DNA of 39,503 nucleotides, taken from assembly GCA_905480125.1 (NCBI GenBank), contig CAJQPE010000050.1, forward strand, positions 1 to 39,503. Direction: 5' to 3'. The translations under genes were made by a program, and so were the position numbers. The notes below the pieces were generated by a model. It did not search any database and was not told the origin of the DNA. It saw only the letters and a program-made list of their open reading frames with translations. Shown here in pieces: positions 17,926-28,025 of the stretch (the first letter of the stretch is position 1; the number at the start of each line of letters is the position of its first letter). This stretch comes from an uncultured Flavobacteriales bacterium. Its GTDB lineage: Bacteria > Bacteroidota > Bacteroidia > Flavobacteriales_G > NORP312.

Positions 17926-19959
17926 ATGAAAATAGTTAAGATAGTTCCAATAATACTAGCACTTCTTGTTTCAAGTGTTGCATTTGCTCAGAAGAACTTT
18001 ACCGAAATTGCCGATGCATCTTTTGAGCACCATAAGTACCACGGTGCCATTGAGGAATATAAAAAAGCGTATAGTAAAGAAAAAAAGGACTCAGAGAAAG
18101 CAAGAATTCTTTTCCAGATTGGCGAGTGTTATCATAAGTTTATGGATGAAAAACAAGCGGAGGTTTGGTATAAGAAAGCTGTAAAAGCTGGTTATGCAAA
18201 CATAGAGCCTATTGTATGGCATCAGCTTGGTGTCGTTTTAAAACTTCAAGAAAAATATGAAAAAGCTGAGGTAGAATTTGAAAACTACCTTAAAGTAGTG
18301 CCAGGTGATGCGAAAGCTAAAGCCGGATTAGAATCCTGTAAATTAGCAGAACAATGGAAAGCTAAGCCGACAAAACACGATATTCACAACGAGGTAATGT
18401 TGAACTCTAAATTCTATGATTATTCACCAACTTTTGCAGATAAAAAGAATCAATCGTTAATATTTGTTTCTAGTCGTCCAGATGGAATGGGCGATGGCCT
18501 AGATCCTAATAGTGGTGAACATTATCCAGATTTATTTTACACAAAAAAAGACAGAAAAGGAAAGTGGAGTACACCTGTTCCCTTGAATGAAACAGTAAAT
18601 ACTTCGCATAGTGAGGGCTCTGCTGCACTAGACAGAAAGAAAAGTATGATGTATTTCATGAGGTGTGAATCTGATAAAAAAGGCAAGAAAGATTTGCATT
18701 GCCATATATACAAAGCTCAAAAAATGGGTAATAATTTCGGTGAGGCTACTTTATTTGATTTATGGGATGATACTGCAGCTTATCGTTACAATTTTGGTTA
18801 CCCTAGTATGTCAAGCAATGACGAGTATATGTACTTTTCATCTAATATACCTGGAGGAAAAGGACATAATGATATTTGGTTCATAAAGTATGATAAAAAA
18901 GCGAAAACATGGACTCAACCTATAAATGCTGAAGGAATCAATACCCCAGAGGATGACGTTTTTCCTTTTATTGCTGAGAATGGCAAACTTTATTTTGCTT
19001 CAGAAGGGCACTTAGGAATGGGTGGTATGGACATGTTTGTTGCAACTTCACAAGGCGAAGATCAATGGGGCGATGTTCAAAACTTGAAGTTCCCATTAAA
19101 TTCATCTGCGGATGATTTCGGAATCATTTTCGAAGGGAAGCAAGAAAAAGGTTATTTTACTTCTAATAGAAGAAATGGCAGAGGTGGAGATGATATCTAC
19201 AGTTTTTACACAGCTCCTATTATTTACAAGATTAGTGGTACTGTATACGAAATTGGTTCTTTAGAGCCAGTGCAGGGAGCTGTTGTGAAACTTACAGATA
19301 ACCAAGGTGTGTCGGTTGAGTTAATTACTGATGAAGCAGGAAAATATTCTTTTAATGTAAAAGAGGGTACAAAGGATAGGTATATTCAACCTGAAACTTC
19401 TTATACTATGGATGTAACCAAAAAGGATTACTTAAGCGCGAAAACAGAAGAAAGCACTGTTGGTGTGGAAGAATCAACAGAGTTTATTCATGATTTTAAT
19501 ATTCAGCCAACAATCGTCGATGGTCAGAAAATTGAAATTAAATTTCCTGAAGTATTATACGATTTAGCTAAATATTCTTTAAGACCAGAATCGAAAGATT
19601 CATTAAATTTCTTGTATCAAACATTAATAGATAATCCAACAATTGTAATTGAATTATCTGCTCACACAGATTCTAGAGGTAGTGATAATTCAAATCAAAC
19701 CTTATCTGAAAATAGAGCTAAATCATGTGTAGACTATTTAATTGAAAAAGGTATTGCAGCAGATAGAATGGTAGCTGTAGGTTATGGAGAAAATAAATTG
19801 ATTTTCTCTGATGCGGACATCGCAAAGTTCAAAACAAAAGAAGAGCAAGAAGCTGCTCATCAAAAGAACCGAAGAACAGTATTTAGTGTTTTAAGGGACG
19901 ATTATGTGCCTCAAAGCTCAGGGGCAACTGAAGATAAAGTGCCAGGGGAAGAGCAGTAG
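17926..19959 (+). CDS. PorE-like T9SS component: TPR, PD40 propeller, CRD-like and OmpA domains
   Basis: 677 residues. The signal peptide is MKIVKIVPIILALLVSSVAF with cleavage near F-A-Q. TPR helices span ~25-150 (EIADASFEHHKYHGAIEEYK; AEVWYKKAVKAGY). A PD40/WD40-type propeller spans ~160-430, with repeated blades such as SLIFVSSRPDGMGDG, EYMYFSSNIPGGKGHNDIW and KGYFTSNRRNGRGGDDIY. A carboxypeptidase-regulatory-like domain spans ~433-525 (ISGTVYEIGSLEPVQGAVV). An OmpA peptidoglycan-binding domain spans ~535-655 (IELSAHTDSRGSDNSN; SENRAKSCVDYL). This four-domain order is that described for PorE (PG1058) of Porphyromonas gingivalis, a T9SS component tied to peptidoglycan. Unlike that lipoprotein, this one shows an ordinary signal peptide. 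Other OmpA-family proteins of Bacteroidota share the layout, so strict orthology needs a tree. Confidence 0.85.
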   Translation: MKIVKIVPIILALLVSSVAFAQKNFTEIADASFEHHKYHGAIEEYKKAYSKEKKDSEKARILFQIGECYHKFMDEKQAEVWYKKAVKAGYANIEPIVWHQLGVVLKLQEKYEKAEVEFENYLKVVPGDAKAKAGLESCKLAEQWKAKPTKHDIHNEVMLNSKFYDYSPTFADKKNQSLIFVSSRPDGMGDGLDPNSGEHYPDLFYTKKDRKGKWSTPVPLNETVNTSHSEGSAALDRKKSMMYFMRCESDKKGKKDLHCHIYKAQKMGNNFGEATLFDLWDDTAAYRYNFGYPSMSSNDEYMYFSSNIPGGKGHNDIWFIKYDKKAKTWTQPINAEGINTPEDDVFPFIAENGKLYFASEGHLGMGGMDMFVATSQGEDQWGDVQNLKFPLNSSADDFGIIFEGKQEKGYFTSNRRNGRGGDDIYSFYTAPIIYKISGTVYEIGSLEPVQGAVVKLTDNQGVSVELITDEAGKYSFNVKEGTKDRYIQPETSYTMDVTKKDYLSAKTEESTVGVEESTEFIHDFNIQPTIVDGQKIEIKFPEVLYDLAKYSLRPESKDSLNFLYQTLIDNPTIVIELSAHTDSRGSDNSNQTLSENRAKSCVDYLIEKGIAADRMVAVGYGENKLIFSDADIAKFKTKEEQEAAHQKNRRTVFSVLRDDYVPQSSGATEDKVPGEEQ

Positions 19960-19977
19960 CTAAATAGATATAATTTG

Positions 19978-20009
19978 AAAAGCATTCCGATTAATCGGGA
20001 TGCTTTTTT
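19978..20009 (+). terminator. Intrinsic terminator after the PorE-like gene
   Basis: AAAAGCAT (19978-19985), a T-G pair and CCGAT form a 14-pair stem with ATCGG and ATGCTTTT (through 20007), ending in six Ts. Confidence 0.88.
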
Positions 20010-20044
20010 GTTTGTAACAATAAATTAATGTCATAACATTGAGA

Positions 20045-21217
20045 ATGACTTCGACAGATTCAAGATACGATTTAAGAGGGGTATCAGCTGATAAAACTGA
20101 TGTACATAATGCTATTAAAAATGTAGATAAGGGTCTTTTTCCGCAAGCCTTTTGCAAGATAGTGCCCGATTATTTAGGTAATGACGACGAATATTGTGTT
20201 ATCATGCATGCTGATGGTGCAGGAACTAAGTCTTCTTTGGCCTACATGTATTGGAAGGAAACTGGTGACATTTCTGTTTGGAAAGGAATAGCTCAAGATG
20301 CGCTAATAATGAATACAGACGATTTACTCTGTGTTGGTGCTACTGATAATATTTTGTTGTCATCAACTATCGGAAGAAACAAAAACTTGATTCCAGGGGA
20401 AGTAATTTCTACAATCATTAATGGAACAGAAGAGCTACTGGCCGAAATGAGAAAAATGGGAGTAACAATTCATTCAACAGGAGGAGAAACTGCTGATGTT
20501 GGCGATATCGTAAGAACGATTATTGTTGACTCTACTGTGGTGTGCCGAATGAAGCGTACCAATGTCATAGATAACAGTAATATCCAAGCAGGAGATCTAA
20601 TAGTCGGGCTATCTTCTTCAGGTCAGGCGAGTTACGAGGCAGAATACAATGGTGGCATGGGTAGTAATGGGTTAACCTCTGCACGCCATGATGTTTTTAG
20701 CAATTTGTTGGCATCGAAATATCCAGAAAGTTATGATTCATCCGTTCCTTCTGATTTGGTTTATTCAGGAACAAAGAAATTGACTGATAAAATACAAAAT
20801 TCTCCAATTAATGCAGGTAAATTGGTGCTGTCTCCAACTAGAACCTATGCACCAATAATAAAAGAAATTTTAGATAATTATCGCTCAGAGATTCATGGAA
20901 TGGTCCATTGCAGCGGAGGTGCTCAAACTAAAGTACTTCACTTTGTTGAGAATGTTCATATAATAAAGGACAAGCTTTTCGATTTGCCACCATTATTTAA
21001 ACTGATTCATGAAGAATCGGGTACCGATTGGAAGGAAATGTACAAGGTATTTAATATGGGTCATAGAATGGAATTATATGTTGCCAAGGAACTAACTCAA
21101 AAGGTTATTGATATTTCAAAAAAATATAACGTAGAAGCGCAAATCATTGGCAGAGTAGAGTCGAGTGATTCCAAGAAGTTGACAATAAAAAGTGAATTCG
21201 GTGAATTTAATTACTAA
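20045..21217 (+). CDS. purM: Phosphoribosylformylglycinamidine cyclo-ligase-like (AIR synthase family)
   Basis: 390 residues from the ATG at 20045; an in-frame TTG two codons upstream is less likely. The AIR synthase-related fold is shown by DGAGTKS (family DGVGTK), MNTDDLLCVGA (family C-V-N-D), GGETADVGDI (family GGETAEM), SSSG followed by the Gly/Asn-rich loop MGSNGLTSAR, LSPTRTYAPII and MVHCSGGAQTK. PurM closes the imidazole ring in purine synthesis using ATP. The sequence is divergent from enterobacterial PurM (~345 residues) but resembles the longer Bacteroidota form. It is followed after 3 bases by prfA and then pyrF, so it probably belongs to a nucleotide/translation operon. A PurM-like paralogue with another substrate is the main alternative. 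Confidence 0.8.
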   Translation: MTSTDSRYDLRGVSADKTDVHNAIKNVDKGLFPQAFCKIVPDYLGNDDEYCVIMHADGAGTKSSLAYMYWKETGDISVWKGIAQDALIMNTDDLLCVGATDNILLSSTIGRNKNLIPGEVISTIINGTEELLAEMRKMGVTIHSTGGETADVGDIVRTIIVDSTVVCRMKRTNVIDNSNIQAGDLIVGLSSSGQASYEAEYNGGMGSNGLTSARHDVFSNLLASKYPESYDSSVPSDLVYSGTKKLTDKIQNSPINAGKLVLSPTRTYAPIIKEILDNYRSEIHGMVHCSGGAQTKVLHFVENVHIIKDKLFDLPPLFKLIHEESGTDWKEMYKVFNMGHRMELYVAKELTQKVIDISKKYNVEAQIIGRVESSDSKKLTIKSEFGEFNY

Positions 21218-21220
21218 GAA

Positions 21221-22300
21221 ATGGATTTATTATATAAACTAGAAGGAGTTAAAGAACATTTCATAGAAGTGGGTAAACTTATAGTTGATCCAGATATTAT
21301 TTCTGACATGAAACGATATGTGAAATTAACGAAAGAATATAAAGACCTTGAGGTAATCGTTCAAACATATGATGAATATAAGAATACGATTGAAAACATT
21401 ACATCTTCGAAGGATTTGCTGGCCAATGAAACGGATGCTGAGTTCAAGGAAATGGCCAAAATGGAAATTGACGAATTATTAAAGAAGCAAGAGGAGTTAG
21501 AAGAAAAGATTAAGGTTCTTCTTATTCCAAAAGACGAGGAGGATGCTAAAAATGCAGTCATGGAAATTAGAGCAGGTACTGGTGGTGATGAGGCTAGTAT
21601 ATTTGTTGGAGATCTTTTTAGAATGTATTCAAAATATTGTGATAAGAAGGGTTGGAAAATTGAGATAGTTGACACAAGCCATGGTACTTCTGGTGGATAC
21701 AAAGAAATTGTGTTCAATATTAGTGGTGCAGATGTTTATGGAATATTAAAGTATGAATCTGGTGTACATCGTGTTCAGCGTGTTCCGCAAACAGAGACTC
21801 AAGGACGTGTTCATACATCTGCAGTTGCAATTATTGTGCTTCCTGAAGCTGAAGAATTTGATATTGAAGTCAAAGACTCTGACCTTAAAGTAGATTCGTT
21901 TTGTTCATCTGGTCCAGGAGGTCAGTCAGTCAATACAACCTATTCCGCAATTAGAATCACCCATCTTCCAACAGGCGTAGTTGCACAATGTCAAGACCAG
22001 AAATCTAAATTGAAGAATTACGACAAGGCGCTCTCTGTTTTGCGGTCAAGAATTTATGAAATTGAGCTTCAAAAGAAGCTTGAAGCTGATGCTGAACAAC
22101 GCAAAAACTTGGTTTCATCGAGCGACCGATCAGCAAAAATTAGAACCTACAATTATTCTCAAGGTAGAGTAACAGATCATAGAATCAACTTAACGTTGTA
22201 CAACCTGTCAGGAATTATTGATGGCGATGTTGATGAGGTTATTCAGCCACTCCGAGCACACGATAATGCTGAGAAATTAAAATTTAGTGAAGCGGTATAA
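21221..22300 (+). CDS. prfA: Peptide chain release factor 1
   Basis: 359 residues, normal for RF1, which reads UAA and UAG and triggers peptide release. The catalytic GGQ is at residues 233-235 ([18 protein letters not shown]). The stop-codon recognition region has the P-x-T tripeptide as P-Q-T in [18 protein letters not shown], which marks RF1 rather than RF2 (SPF). An N-terminal coiled helical domain covers ~1-110. The gene starts 3 bases after purM and is followed 3 bases later by pyrF, a tight operon. Confidence 0.97.
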   Translation: MDLLYKLEGVKEHFIEVGKLIVDPDIISDMKRYVKLTKEYKDLEVIVQTYDEYKNTIENITSSKDLLANETDAEFKEMAKMEIDELLKKQEELEEKIKVLLIPKDEEDAKNAVMEIRAGTGGDEASIFVGDLFRMYSKYCDKKGWKIEIVDTSHGTSGGYKEIVFNISGADVYGILKYESGVHRVQRVPQTETQGRVHTSAVAIIVLPEAEEFDIEVKDSDLKVDSFCSSGPGGQSVNTTYSAIRITHLPTGVVAQCQDQKSKLKNYDKALSVLRSRIYEIELQKKLEADAEQRKNLVSSSDRSAKIRTYNYSQGRVTDHRINLTLYNLSGIIDGDVDEVIQPLRAHDNAEKLKFSEAV

Positions 22301-22303
22301 GCG

Positions 22304-23128
22304 ATGAATCGACAAGAATTAATTCAACAGATTAAAAGTAAAAAATCATTTTTGTGCGTAGGCTTAGATTCCGATATAACTAAGATTCCGAAACATCTAC
22401 TTGAATTAGATGATCCTATTTTTGAGTTTAATAAGGCGATTATCGATGCCACTAAGGATGTCGCAGTTGCCTATAAGCCGAACTTAGCATTTTATGAAAG
22501 TTTAGGGTCTGAAGGTTTGAAAAGTCTCGAGAAGACAATGGAATACATTCCATCCGAAATTTTCACTATTGCTGACGCCAAACGCGGTGATATAGGAAAT
22601 ACGTCTAAATTGTACGCGAGGGCATTTTTTGATAATATGAATTTCGATTCTGTTACTGTGGCACCCTATATGGGCCATGATTCGGTAAGTCCATTCTTCG
22701 AATTCGATAACAAGTGGGTAATTCTTTTAGCATTAACCTCTAATGAGGGTGCATTAGATTTTCAATTCCTTCAATTAGATGTAGATAAAAACAAATTGCA
22801 TGAAAAAGTATTGCAGAAATCTCAGGAGTGGGGTACAACTGAAAATATGATGTATGTGGTTGGCGCAACCCGCGGTGAATCTATAGGAGAGGTTCGCAAG
22901 TTAATTCCAGACCACTTTCTCCTGGTTCCTGGCGTTGGGTCTCAAGGAGGAAGTCTTCAGGATACAGCCAAGTATGGATTAAATAAAGATTGTGGCCTTT
23001 TGGTAAATTCTTCCCGAGGAATCATTTATGCTAGTGATGGATTAGATTTTGCCGATAAGGCCAGAGAATGCGCAATTCAATTACAGAAGCAAATGGCTCA
23101 TATTCTGTCGAAGGCAAATATCCTTTAG
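22304..23128 (+). CDS. pyrF: Orotidine 5'-phosphate decarboxylase
   Basis: 274 residues, the longer subfamily 2 form. It converts OMP to UMP, the last step of de novo pyrimidine synthesis. The catalytic signature DAKRGD is at residues 91-96 with lysine 93. The N-terminal F-L-C-V-G-L-D-S-D strand holds the substrate-binding aspartate, and the C-terminal [14 protein letters not shown] and [12 protein letters not shown] form the phosphate-binding end of the barrel. The gene starts 3 bases after prfA. The following gene begins about 65 bases further on. Confidence 0.96.
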   Translation: MNRQELIQQIKSKKSFLCVGLDSDITKIPKHLLELDDPIFEFNKAIIDATKDVAVAYKPNLAFYESLGSEGLKSLEKTMEYIPSEIFTIADAKRGDIGNTSKLYARAFFDNMNFDSVTVAPYMGHDSVSPFFEFDNKWVILLALTSNEGALDFQFLQLDVDKNKLHEKVLQKSQEWGTTENMMYVVGATRGESIGEVRKLIPDHFLLVPGVGSQGGSLQDTAKYGLNKDCGLLVNSSRGIIYASDGLDFADKARECAIQLQKQMAHILSKANIL

Positions 23129-23192
23129 TCTTTCTCCGCTTCGTGCAATCGACAATAATAGAGTCTACCATATTTCTTTTCTTTGTAGAATA

Positions 23193-24464
23193 ATGAAAGA
23201 AGAGCTTTTACATTATATCTGGAAGTTTCAACTGTTAAATTCTCTAGAGTTAACAACAAGTGCTGGAGATGTTATACAGGTCATAAAAACAGGAGAAAAG
23301 AACACTAATGCAGGTCCAGATTTCTTTAGTGGACAAATAAAGATAGGAAGAACTATTTGGGCAGGAAATATAGAGATTCATATAAATTCTTCTGATTGGA
23401 ATAAGCACAAACACCATAACGACCCGGCCTATGATAATGTGATTTTGCACGTTGTATATAATCACGACACGGAGGTGTTCACCTCGAAAAATCGGCAAAT
23501 ACAAGTATTAGAATTGGCAAATTTAGTTGACAAAACCGTTTTCGAAAAGTATCAAGCATTAATCAGTAAACAAAGACAAATTCCTTGTCAACAGTTTTTG
23601 CCATCAATTGATGATTTTACACTGAAGAATTGGCAAGGTCGATTAGTTGTTGAACGATTAGAGAGCAAAACAAATGAAATTCTCAACTCTCTCCAAGAAA
23701 CTGGTAATGATTGGGAAGAAACATTTTTTCGTTTGTTGGCTAAGAATTTTGGGTTCAAAGTAAATGCCTTGCCATTCGAGCAGGTTGCGAAAGCACTTCC
23801 GTATAAATATTTAAAGAAACATAACGACAATCTTTTCCAATTGGAGGCTTTGTTGTTAGGGCAGGCTGGATATCTAGAGGCGAATTTAGTTGACGATTAT
23901 GCAATGAGTCTGCAAACGGAATATTGTTTTTTAAAGACAAAATTTAACTTGAAACCTATTGAGAATCATTTATGGAAAATGTTTAGGCTTCGGCCATCTA
24001 ATTTTCCAACTATTCGGTTGGTCCAATTTGCAAAATTAATTCATGGTTCATCATATTTATTTTCGAATTGTGTTGAATCAAGTTCATTAAGAGAAGTCCG
24101 AAAATTATTAGATGTTCATCTTTCCGGTTATTGGGAAAATCATTTTCAGCTTGACAAGCCATCAGTAACTAGTTCTAAAACATTGGGTGAATCATCAGTT
24201 AATATATTGATAATAAATACGATAGTTCCTTTAATGTTTCAGTTTGGCAAAAGAAAGAACAAACCAGAAAGAATGGAAAAAGCACTGGAATTTCTTCACG
24301 AAATTAAGGCAGAAAAGAACTCAATTATATCAAATTGGGAAAGCAATGGAATTAAGGTGGAATCGTCCTTTGTTTCTCAAGCAATGATACATTTAAAAAA
24401 TGAGTATTGCGACAAAGTAAGGTGTCTCGATTGTGTATTAGGAAATAAAATCCTAAAAGATTGA
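23193..24464 (+). CDS. DUF2851 family protein
   Basis: The frame is open back into pyrF (23049), but the ATG at 23193 gives the usual family start, MKEELLHYIWKFQLLNSLEL, and 423 residues. The conserved N-terminal half contains NTNAGPDFFSG, WAGNIEIHINSSDWNKHKHH and YDNVILHVVYNHDTEV, features of DUF2851, found mainly in Bacteroidota. The pattern of G-P-D, E-I-H-I-N-S-S-D-W and an H-V-V-Y strand looks nuclease-like, but that is only my reading. The C-terminal half is helical and ends in a conserved cysteine pair (CDKVRCLDC). The function is unknown. It follows pyrF after a 64-base gap with no clear promoter. Confidence 0.88.
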   Translation: MKEELLHYIWKFQLLNSLELTTSAGDVIQVIKTGEKNTNAGPDFFSGQIKIGRTIWAGNIEIHINSSDWNKHKHHNDPAYDNVILHVVYNHDTEVFTSKNRQIQVLELANLVDKTVFEKYQALISKQRQIPCQQFLPSIDDFTLKNWQGRLVVERLESKTNEILNSLQETGNDWEETFFRLLAKNFGFKVNALPFEQVAKALPYKYLKKHNDNLFQLEALLLGQAGYLEANLVDDYAMSLQTEYCFLKTKFNLKPIENHLWKMFRLRPSNFPTIRLVQFAKLIHGSSYLFSNCVESSSLREVRKLLDVHLSGYWENHFQLDKPSVTSSKTLGESSVNILIINTIVPLMFQFGKRKNKPERMEKALEFLHEIKAEKNSIISNWESNGIKVESSFVSQAMIHLKNEYCDKVRCLDCVLGNKILKD

Positions 24465-24465
24465 T

Positions 24466-24496
24466 TTAGAAGTAGTCAATTCAAATCCTATATTTG
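24466..24496 (+). promoter_or_regulatory. Candidate promoter of the K+ channel gene, very short leader
   Basis: TATATTTG at 24489-24496 matches the -7 consensus fully; the -33 is weak (TTA at 24466-24468, 20-base spacer). Predicted transcription starts only about 5 bases before the ATG at 24507. Confidence 0.5.
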
Positions 24497-24506
24497 CTAG
24501 CCAACG

Positions 24507-25526
24507 ATGCTATTTAATTTTCAATATTTTAAAGAAGTTTACATTGCCTTTTTCATTCTGCTACTAATAATAGTGTTTGGCACAATGGGCTTTATGTTTG
24601 TCGAAGATTATACCTTCTCTGAAGCCTTTTACATGACCATCATTACGGTTTCAACCGTTGGGTTTTCTGAAGTAAGGGAATTATCTTCTTCAGGTAGATT
24701 GTTTACTTCACTGTTAATTATTACAAGTTTTGGTACATTTGCTTTTGCAGTAACCTCAATTACCAAATATTTGGCCAGTGGAGATTATAAAACGTATTTT
24801 AGAGACTATAAGGTGAATCAACAAGTAAACAAAATATCTAAGCACGTAATTATATGTGGTTATGGTCGAAATGGTAAACAGGCCGTAAAAACATTGATTG
24901 CGCATAAAACGCCATATATCATTGTCGAGAGTAACGGATCATTAATTGCTCAACTTCAATCTGAAGGTAAGCTTTACATTGAGGGAGATGCAACTGAAGA
25001 AGAGAATTTACTTAAGGCTGGGCTAGGTAAAGCAAAGGCATTAATTACAACCCTACCGAAAGATTCAGATAATCTTTTTGTAGTATTAACAGCTCGAGAA
25101 CTTAATGCTAAACTGACAATTATTAGTCGCGCATCGGCAGATAATTCAGGACGAAAATTAAGAATAGCAGGTGCGGACAATTTTATAATGCCAGACAAGA
25201 TTGGTGGCCAGCATATGGCAACATTAGTTGTTACGCCTGATGTTGTAGAGTTTTTAGACCATATATCGTTGCAAGGAAAGGCAGATGTAAATTTGGAAGA
25301 AATTACGTTTGACAATATTCCAGATGATTTTAAAGGCAGGACTATTAAGGAACTAAACTCCCGATATACCACAGGTTGCTCCATTATTGGTTTCAAATCG
25401 CTTGATGGTGATTATATAATTAATCCAAGTCCAGATTTACAATTAATAGAAGGGATTAAACTATTCGTATTAGGTAGTCCCGATCAAATTAAGGCTTTAA
25501 ATAAGATCTTTAACGTATCGGTTTAG
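24507..25526 (+). CDS. Two-TM potassium channel with RCK (TrkA-N/TrkA-C) domains
   Basis: 339 residues. TM1 is ~12-31 (IAFFILLLIIVFGTMGFMF). The pore helix and filter are ~38-56 (FYMTIITVSTVGFSEV), and TM2 is ~64-86. A soluble RCK domain follows with Rossmann motif CGYGRNGKQAV (~116-126) and an acidic partner (IIVESNG), then a TrkA-C domain (~255-335, DDFKGRTIKELNSRY). The layout is that of MthK-type ligand-gated K+ channels in the inner membrane. The filter reads T50-V-G-F-S54 rather than the standard T-V-G-Y-G, so conductance or selectivity may differ. It is followed after one base by the RmlD-like gene, probably on one transcript. Confidence 0.92.
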   Translation: MLFNFQYFKEVYIAFFILLLIIVFGTMGFMFVEDYTFSEAFYMTIITVSTVGFSEVRELSSSGRLFTSLLIITSFGTFAFAVTSITKYLASGDYKTYFRDYKVNQQVNKISKHVIICGYGRNGKQAVKTLIAHKTPYIIVESNGSLIAQLQSEGKLYIEGDATEEENLLKAGLGKAKALITTLPKDSDNLFVVLTARELNAKLTIISRASADNSGRKLRIAGADNFIMPDKIGGQHMATLVVTPDVVEFLDHISLQGKADVNLEEITFDNIPDDFKGRTIKELNSRYTTGCSIIGFKSLDGDYIINPSPDLQLIEGIKLFVLGSPDQIKALNKIFNVSV

Positions 25527-25527
25527 G

Positions 25528-26445
25528 ATGAAGAAAATTCTTATTACTGGTTCAAATGGTCTTTTAGGCCAGAAAATAGTTTACAATTTACTAGAGAGAG
25601 AAAATTATAAAATTAAAATTATTGCTTCTGCGAGAGGGGAAAATCGGCTCAAAGAAAAAAATGGCTATGAGTTTGTTTCGCTTGATATAACTGATAAAGA
25701 ATCTGTTAATCGTGTTTTTGATGTATACAAACCAAATGTTGTAGTTAATACAGCAGCTATGACTAATGTTGACCAGTGCGAAAGCGAGCGAGAAGCTTGT
25801 TGGGAGCTCAACGTTAATGCTGTTAAATATTTAGCAAAAGCATCTGAAACAATTGGAGCACATCTCATTCAGCTCTCGACCGATTTTGTTTTTGACGGTG
25901 AAAATGGACCTTATTCAGAAGGGGATGAACCAAATCCGTTGCATTATTATGCAGAGTCGAAGTTGGCATCGGAAAGAGTGTTGCAAGAATATGATATACA
26001 ATGGTCAATTGCTCGTACAATTATTATCTATGGAATTGTAGATGATATGAGTAGGTCAAATTTGGTTCTTTGGGCTAAGAGTTCAATTGAAAATAAGCAA
26101 ACGATTAACGTGGTAAACGATCAATATCGTTCACCAACGTTAGCTGAAGATCTTGCGGAAGGATGTATAATGATTGCAGAAAAAGAAGCTCAAGGTATAT
26201 TTCATCTGTCTGGACCAGAAACTCATTGTATATTAGATTTAGTATATATGGTTGCGGATCACTACAATTTAGATAAAACGTTTATCAAGCCAATTACTTC
26301 TGCTAGTTTAAATCAAGCTGCTAAGCGTCCGCCTAAAACTGGTTTTGTAATCGATAAGGCAAAGTCAATTCTAGGATTTAACCCGGTAGGTTTCAGAGAA
26401 GGGATTAAGATACTTGAACAACAAATCAACGATAAGGCCAAATAA
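25528..26445 (+). CDS. RmlD-like NAD(P)-dependent sugar-nucleotide reductase (extended SDR)
   Basis: 305 residues. The Rossmann motif is G8-S-N-G-L-L-G14. The SDR catalytic pair is Y141 and K145 in HYYAESK, with the upstream serine in LSTDFVFDG. This D-F-V-F-D-G with later RTIIIYG and [15 protein letters not shown] is typical of the dTDP-4-dehydrorhamnose reductase family. No other rml genes are nearby, so it may act on another NDP-sugar or be a general SDR of this family. It starts one base after the K+ channel stop and ends 34 bases before the symporter start. Confidence 0.88.
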   Translation: MKKILITGSNGLLGQKIVYNLLERENYKIKIIASARGENRLKEKNGYEFVSLDITDKESVNRVFDVYKPNVVVNTAAMTNVDQCESEREACWELNVNAVKYLAKASETIGAHLIQLSTDFVFDGENGPYSEGDEPNPLHYYAESKLASERVLQEYDIQWSIARTIIIYGIVDDMSRSNLVLWAKSSIENKQTINVVNDQYRSPTLAEDLAEGCIMIAEKEAQGIFHLSGPETHCILDLVYMVADHYNLDKTFIKPITSASLNQAAKRPPKTGFVIDKAKSILGFNPVGFREGIKILEQQINDKAK

Positions 26446-26448
26446 TTT

Positions 26449-26456
26449 TATTTTTG
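26449..26456 (+). promoter_or_regulatory. Possible -7 box before the AGCS symporter gene
   Basis: TATTTTTG matches TAnnTTTG and lies 4 bases after the rmlD-like stop, 24 bases before the ATG at 26480. No -33 element at usable distance was found, so this is weak. Confidence 0.25.
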
Positions 26457-26479
26457 AAATAATTAGAAATCAACAAGAT

Positions 26480-28003
26480 ATGGTAAGAAAAATATCATCA
26501 TTAATTATTATGGCATTATTGCCTGTTATCACTTTTTCGCAGGAAGTTGCTGAAAAGTCTTGGGATGAAAAAATTAATGATGGGTTTGCTCCAATTGTAG
26601 CTTGGATGGCTGATAATATCTTTTTCGTTAAACCATTTTCTGTAATTGGGTTTGATGTACCGTTGGTTGTTTTATGGTTGGTAATAGGAGCATGTTTTTT
26701 TACTGTCTACATGGGTTTTATTAATATTAAGGGTTTTGTTCACGCTATTGGTTTGGTTAAAGGGGATTATGATGATCCAAATGACAAAGGTGAAGTATCA
26801 CATTTTCAAGCCTTGGTAACGGCATTATCTGGTACGGTTGGGTTAGGAAATATAGCTGGTGTTGCAGTTGCTGTAACAACTGGTGGCGCAGGCGCAACAT
26901 TTTGGATGATTCTTGCTGGGTTATTGGGGATGTCAACAAAATTTGTTGAATGTACACTTGGTGTAAAGTATAGACAGATAGACGAAAATGGTGCAGTTTC
27001 GGGAGGGCCGATGTATTATTTATCCGAAGGATTGAAGAAAAAGAATCTTGCGGGACTAGGTAAATTGCTGGCAGTCATGTTTGCAGTTCTATGCGTTGGA
27101 GGATCGTTTGGTGGTGGTAATATGTTTCAAGCCAATCAGGCTTTTGCTCAATTCTCTAGCATTGAAGCTTTTTCATTTTTTCAAGGTAATGGTTTTTGGT
27201 TTGGGGTAATTATCGCCATTTTAGTAGGGGTTGTTATTATAGGAGGTATTAAGAGTATTGCAAGTGTTACAGATAAAATAGTGCCTGTTATGGTAGGAGT
27301 TTACGTATTCAGTGCCTTGTTAATAATCGGTCTGAATATTGGAAATATAGGCGAAGCTTTTGGTCAAATTATTGGTGGAGCGTTCAATTTCGAAGCTGGT
27401 CTTGGCGGATTCTTAGGGATTCTTGTAGTAGGGTTTCAACGAGCAGCCTTTTCGAACGAGGCTGGTGTTGGGTCGGCTTCAATTGCTCATGCTGCAGCTA
27501 AAACAGATGAGCCGGTAAGCGAAGGGATTGTTGCTTTATTAGAACCATTTATTGATACCGTTGTAGTCTGTACAATGACAGCATTAGTTCTGATTTTTAC
27601 AGGATATGGTTCCGACAATCAAGGGTTAGAAGGAGCTGCACTTACTTCTGCAGCTTTTGAAACTGGGCTCGGAAGCTGGGCTAAATATGTATTAGCCTTC
27701 GCAGCCGTTCTATTTGCTTTTTCAACTATGATATCTTGGTCGTATTATGGACTGAAGGCATGGACATATCTCCTTGGAGATTCTAAAGTAGCGGATTATT
27801 CTTACAAATTTCTATTCATGGTATTTATCGTGATTGGATCTTCTGTTTCGCTTGGTGCTGTAATGGACTTTTCTGATATGATGATACTTGGTATGGCATT
27901 TCCAAATATCTTCGGGTTATATTTTCTGGCTTCTGAAGTTAAAGAGGATCTGCACGACTATTTCTCAAGAATTAAATCTGGAGCGATAAAAAAGTTTAAG
28001 TAA
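26480..28003 (+). CDS. Alanine/glycine:cation symporter (AGCS family)
   Basis: 507 residues from the ATG at 26480; an upstream in-frame ATG at 26414 lies inside the previous gene and gives a non-membrane extension, so it was not chosen. A hydrophobic N-terminus ([17 protein letters not shown]) is followed by 11-12 helices. AGCS signatures: [57 protein letters not shown] and [14 protein letters not shown]. Family members import alanine or glycine with Na+ across the inner membrane. It is followed by the HhH membrane protein gene after 22 bases. Confidence 0.94.
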   Translation: MVRKISSLIIMALLPVITFSQEVAEKSWDEKINDGFAPIVAWMADNIFFVKPFSVIGFDVPLVVLWLVIGACFFTVYMGFINIKGFVHAIGLVKGDYDDPNDKGEVSHFQALVTALSGTVGLGNIAGVAVAVTTGGAGATFWMILAGLLGMSTKFVECTLGVKYRQIDENGAVSGGPMYYLSEGLKKKNLAGLGKLLAVMFAVLCVGGSFGGGNMFQANQAFAQFSSIEAFSFFQGNGFWFGVIIAILVGVVIIGGIKSIASVTDKIVPVMVGVYVFSALLIIGLNIGNIGEAFGQIIGGAFNFEAGLGGFLGILVVGFQRAAFSNEAGVGSASIAHAAAKTDEPVSEGIVALLEPFIDTVVVCTMTALVLIFTGYGSDNQGLEGAALTSAAFETGLGSWAKYVLAFAAVLFAFSTMISWSYYGLKAWTYLLGDSKVADYSYKFLFMVFIVIGSSVSLGAVMDFSDMMILGMAFPNIFGLYFLASEVKEDLHDYFSRIKSGAIKKFK

Positions 28004-28025
28004 TCTTACGGAATTTCTAGAGTGG

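Noticed and set aside
23049-23192. 48-residue N-terminal extension of the DUF2851 gene
   Set aside because: It lies within the end of pyrF in another frame, has no family similarity, and the ATG at 23193 gives the normal family start.
26414-26479. Upstream in-frame ATG for the AGCS symporter
   Set aside because: It begins within the rmlD-like gene and adds a polar segment before the hydrophobic N-terminus; the ATG at 26480 fits better.
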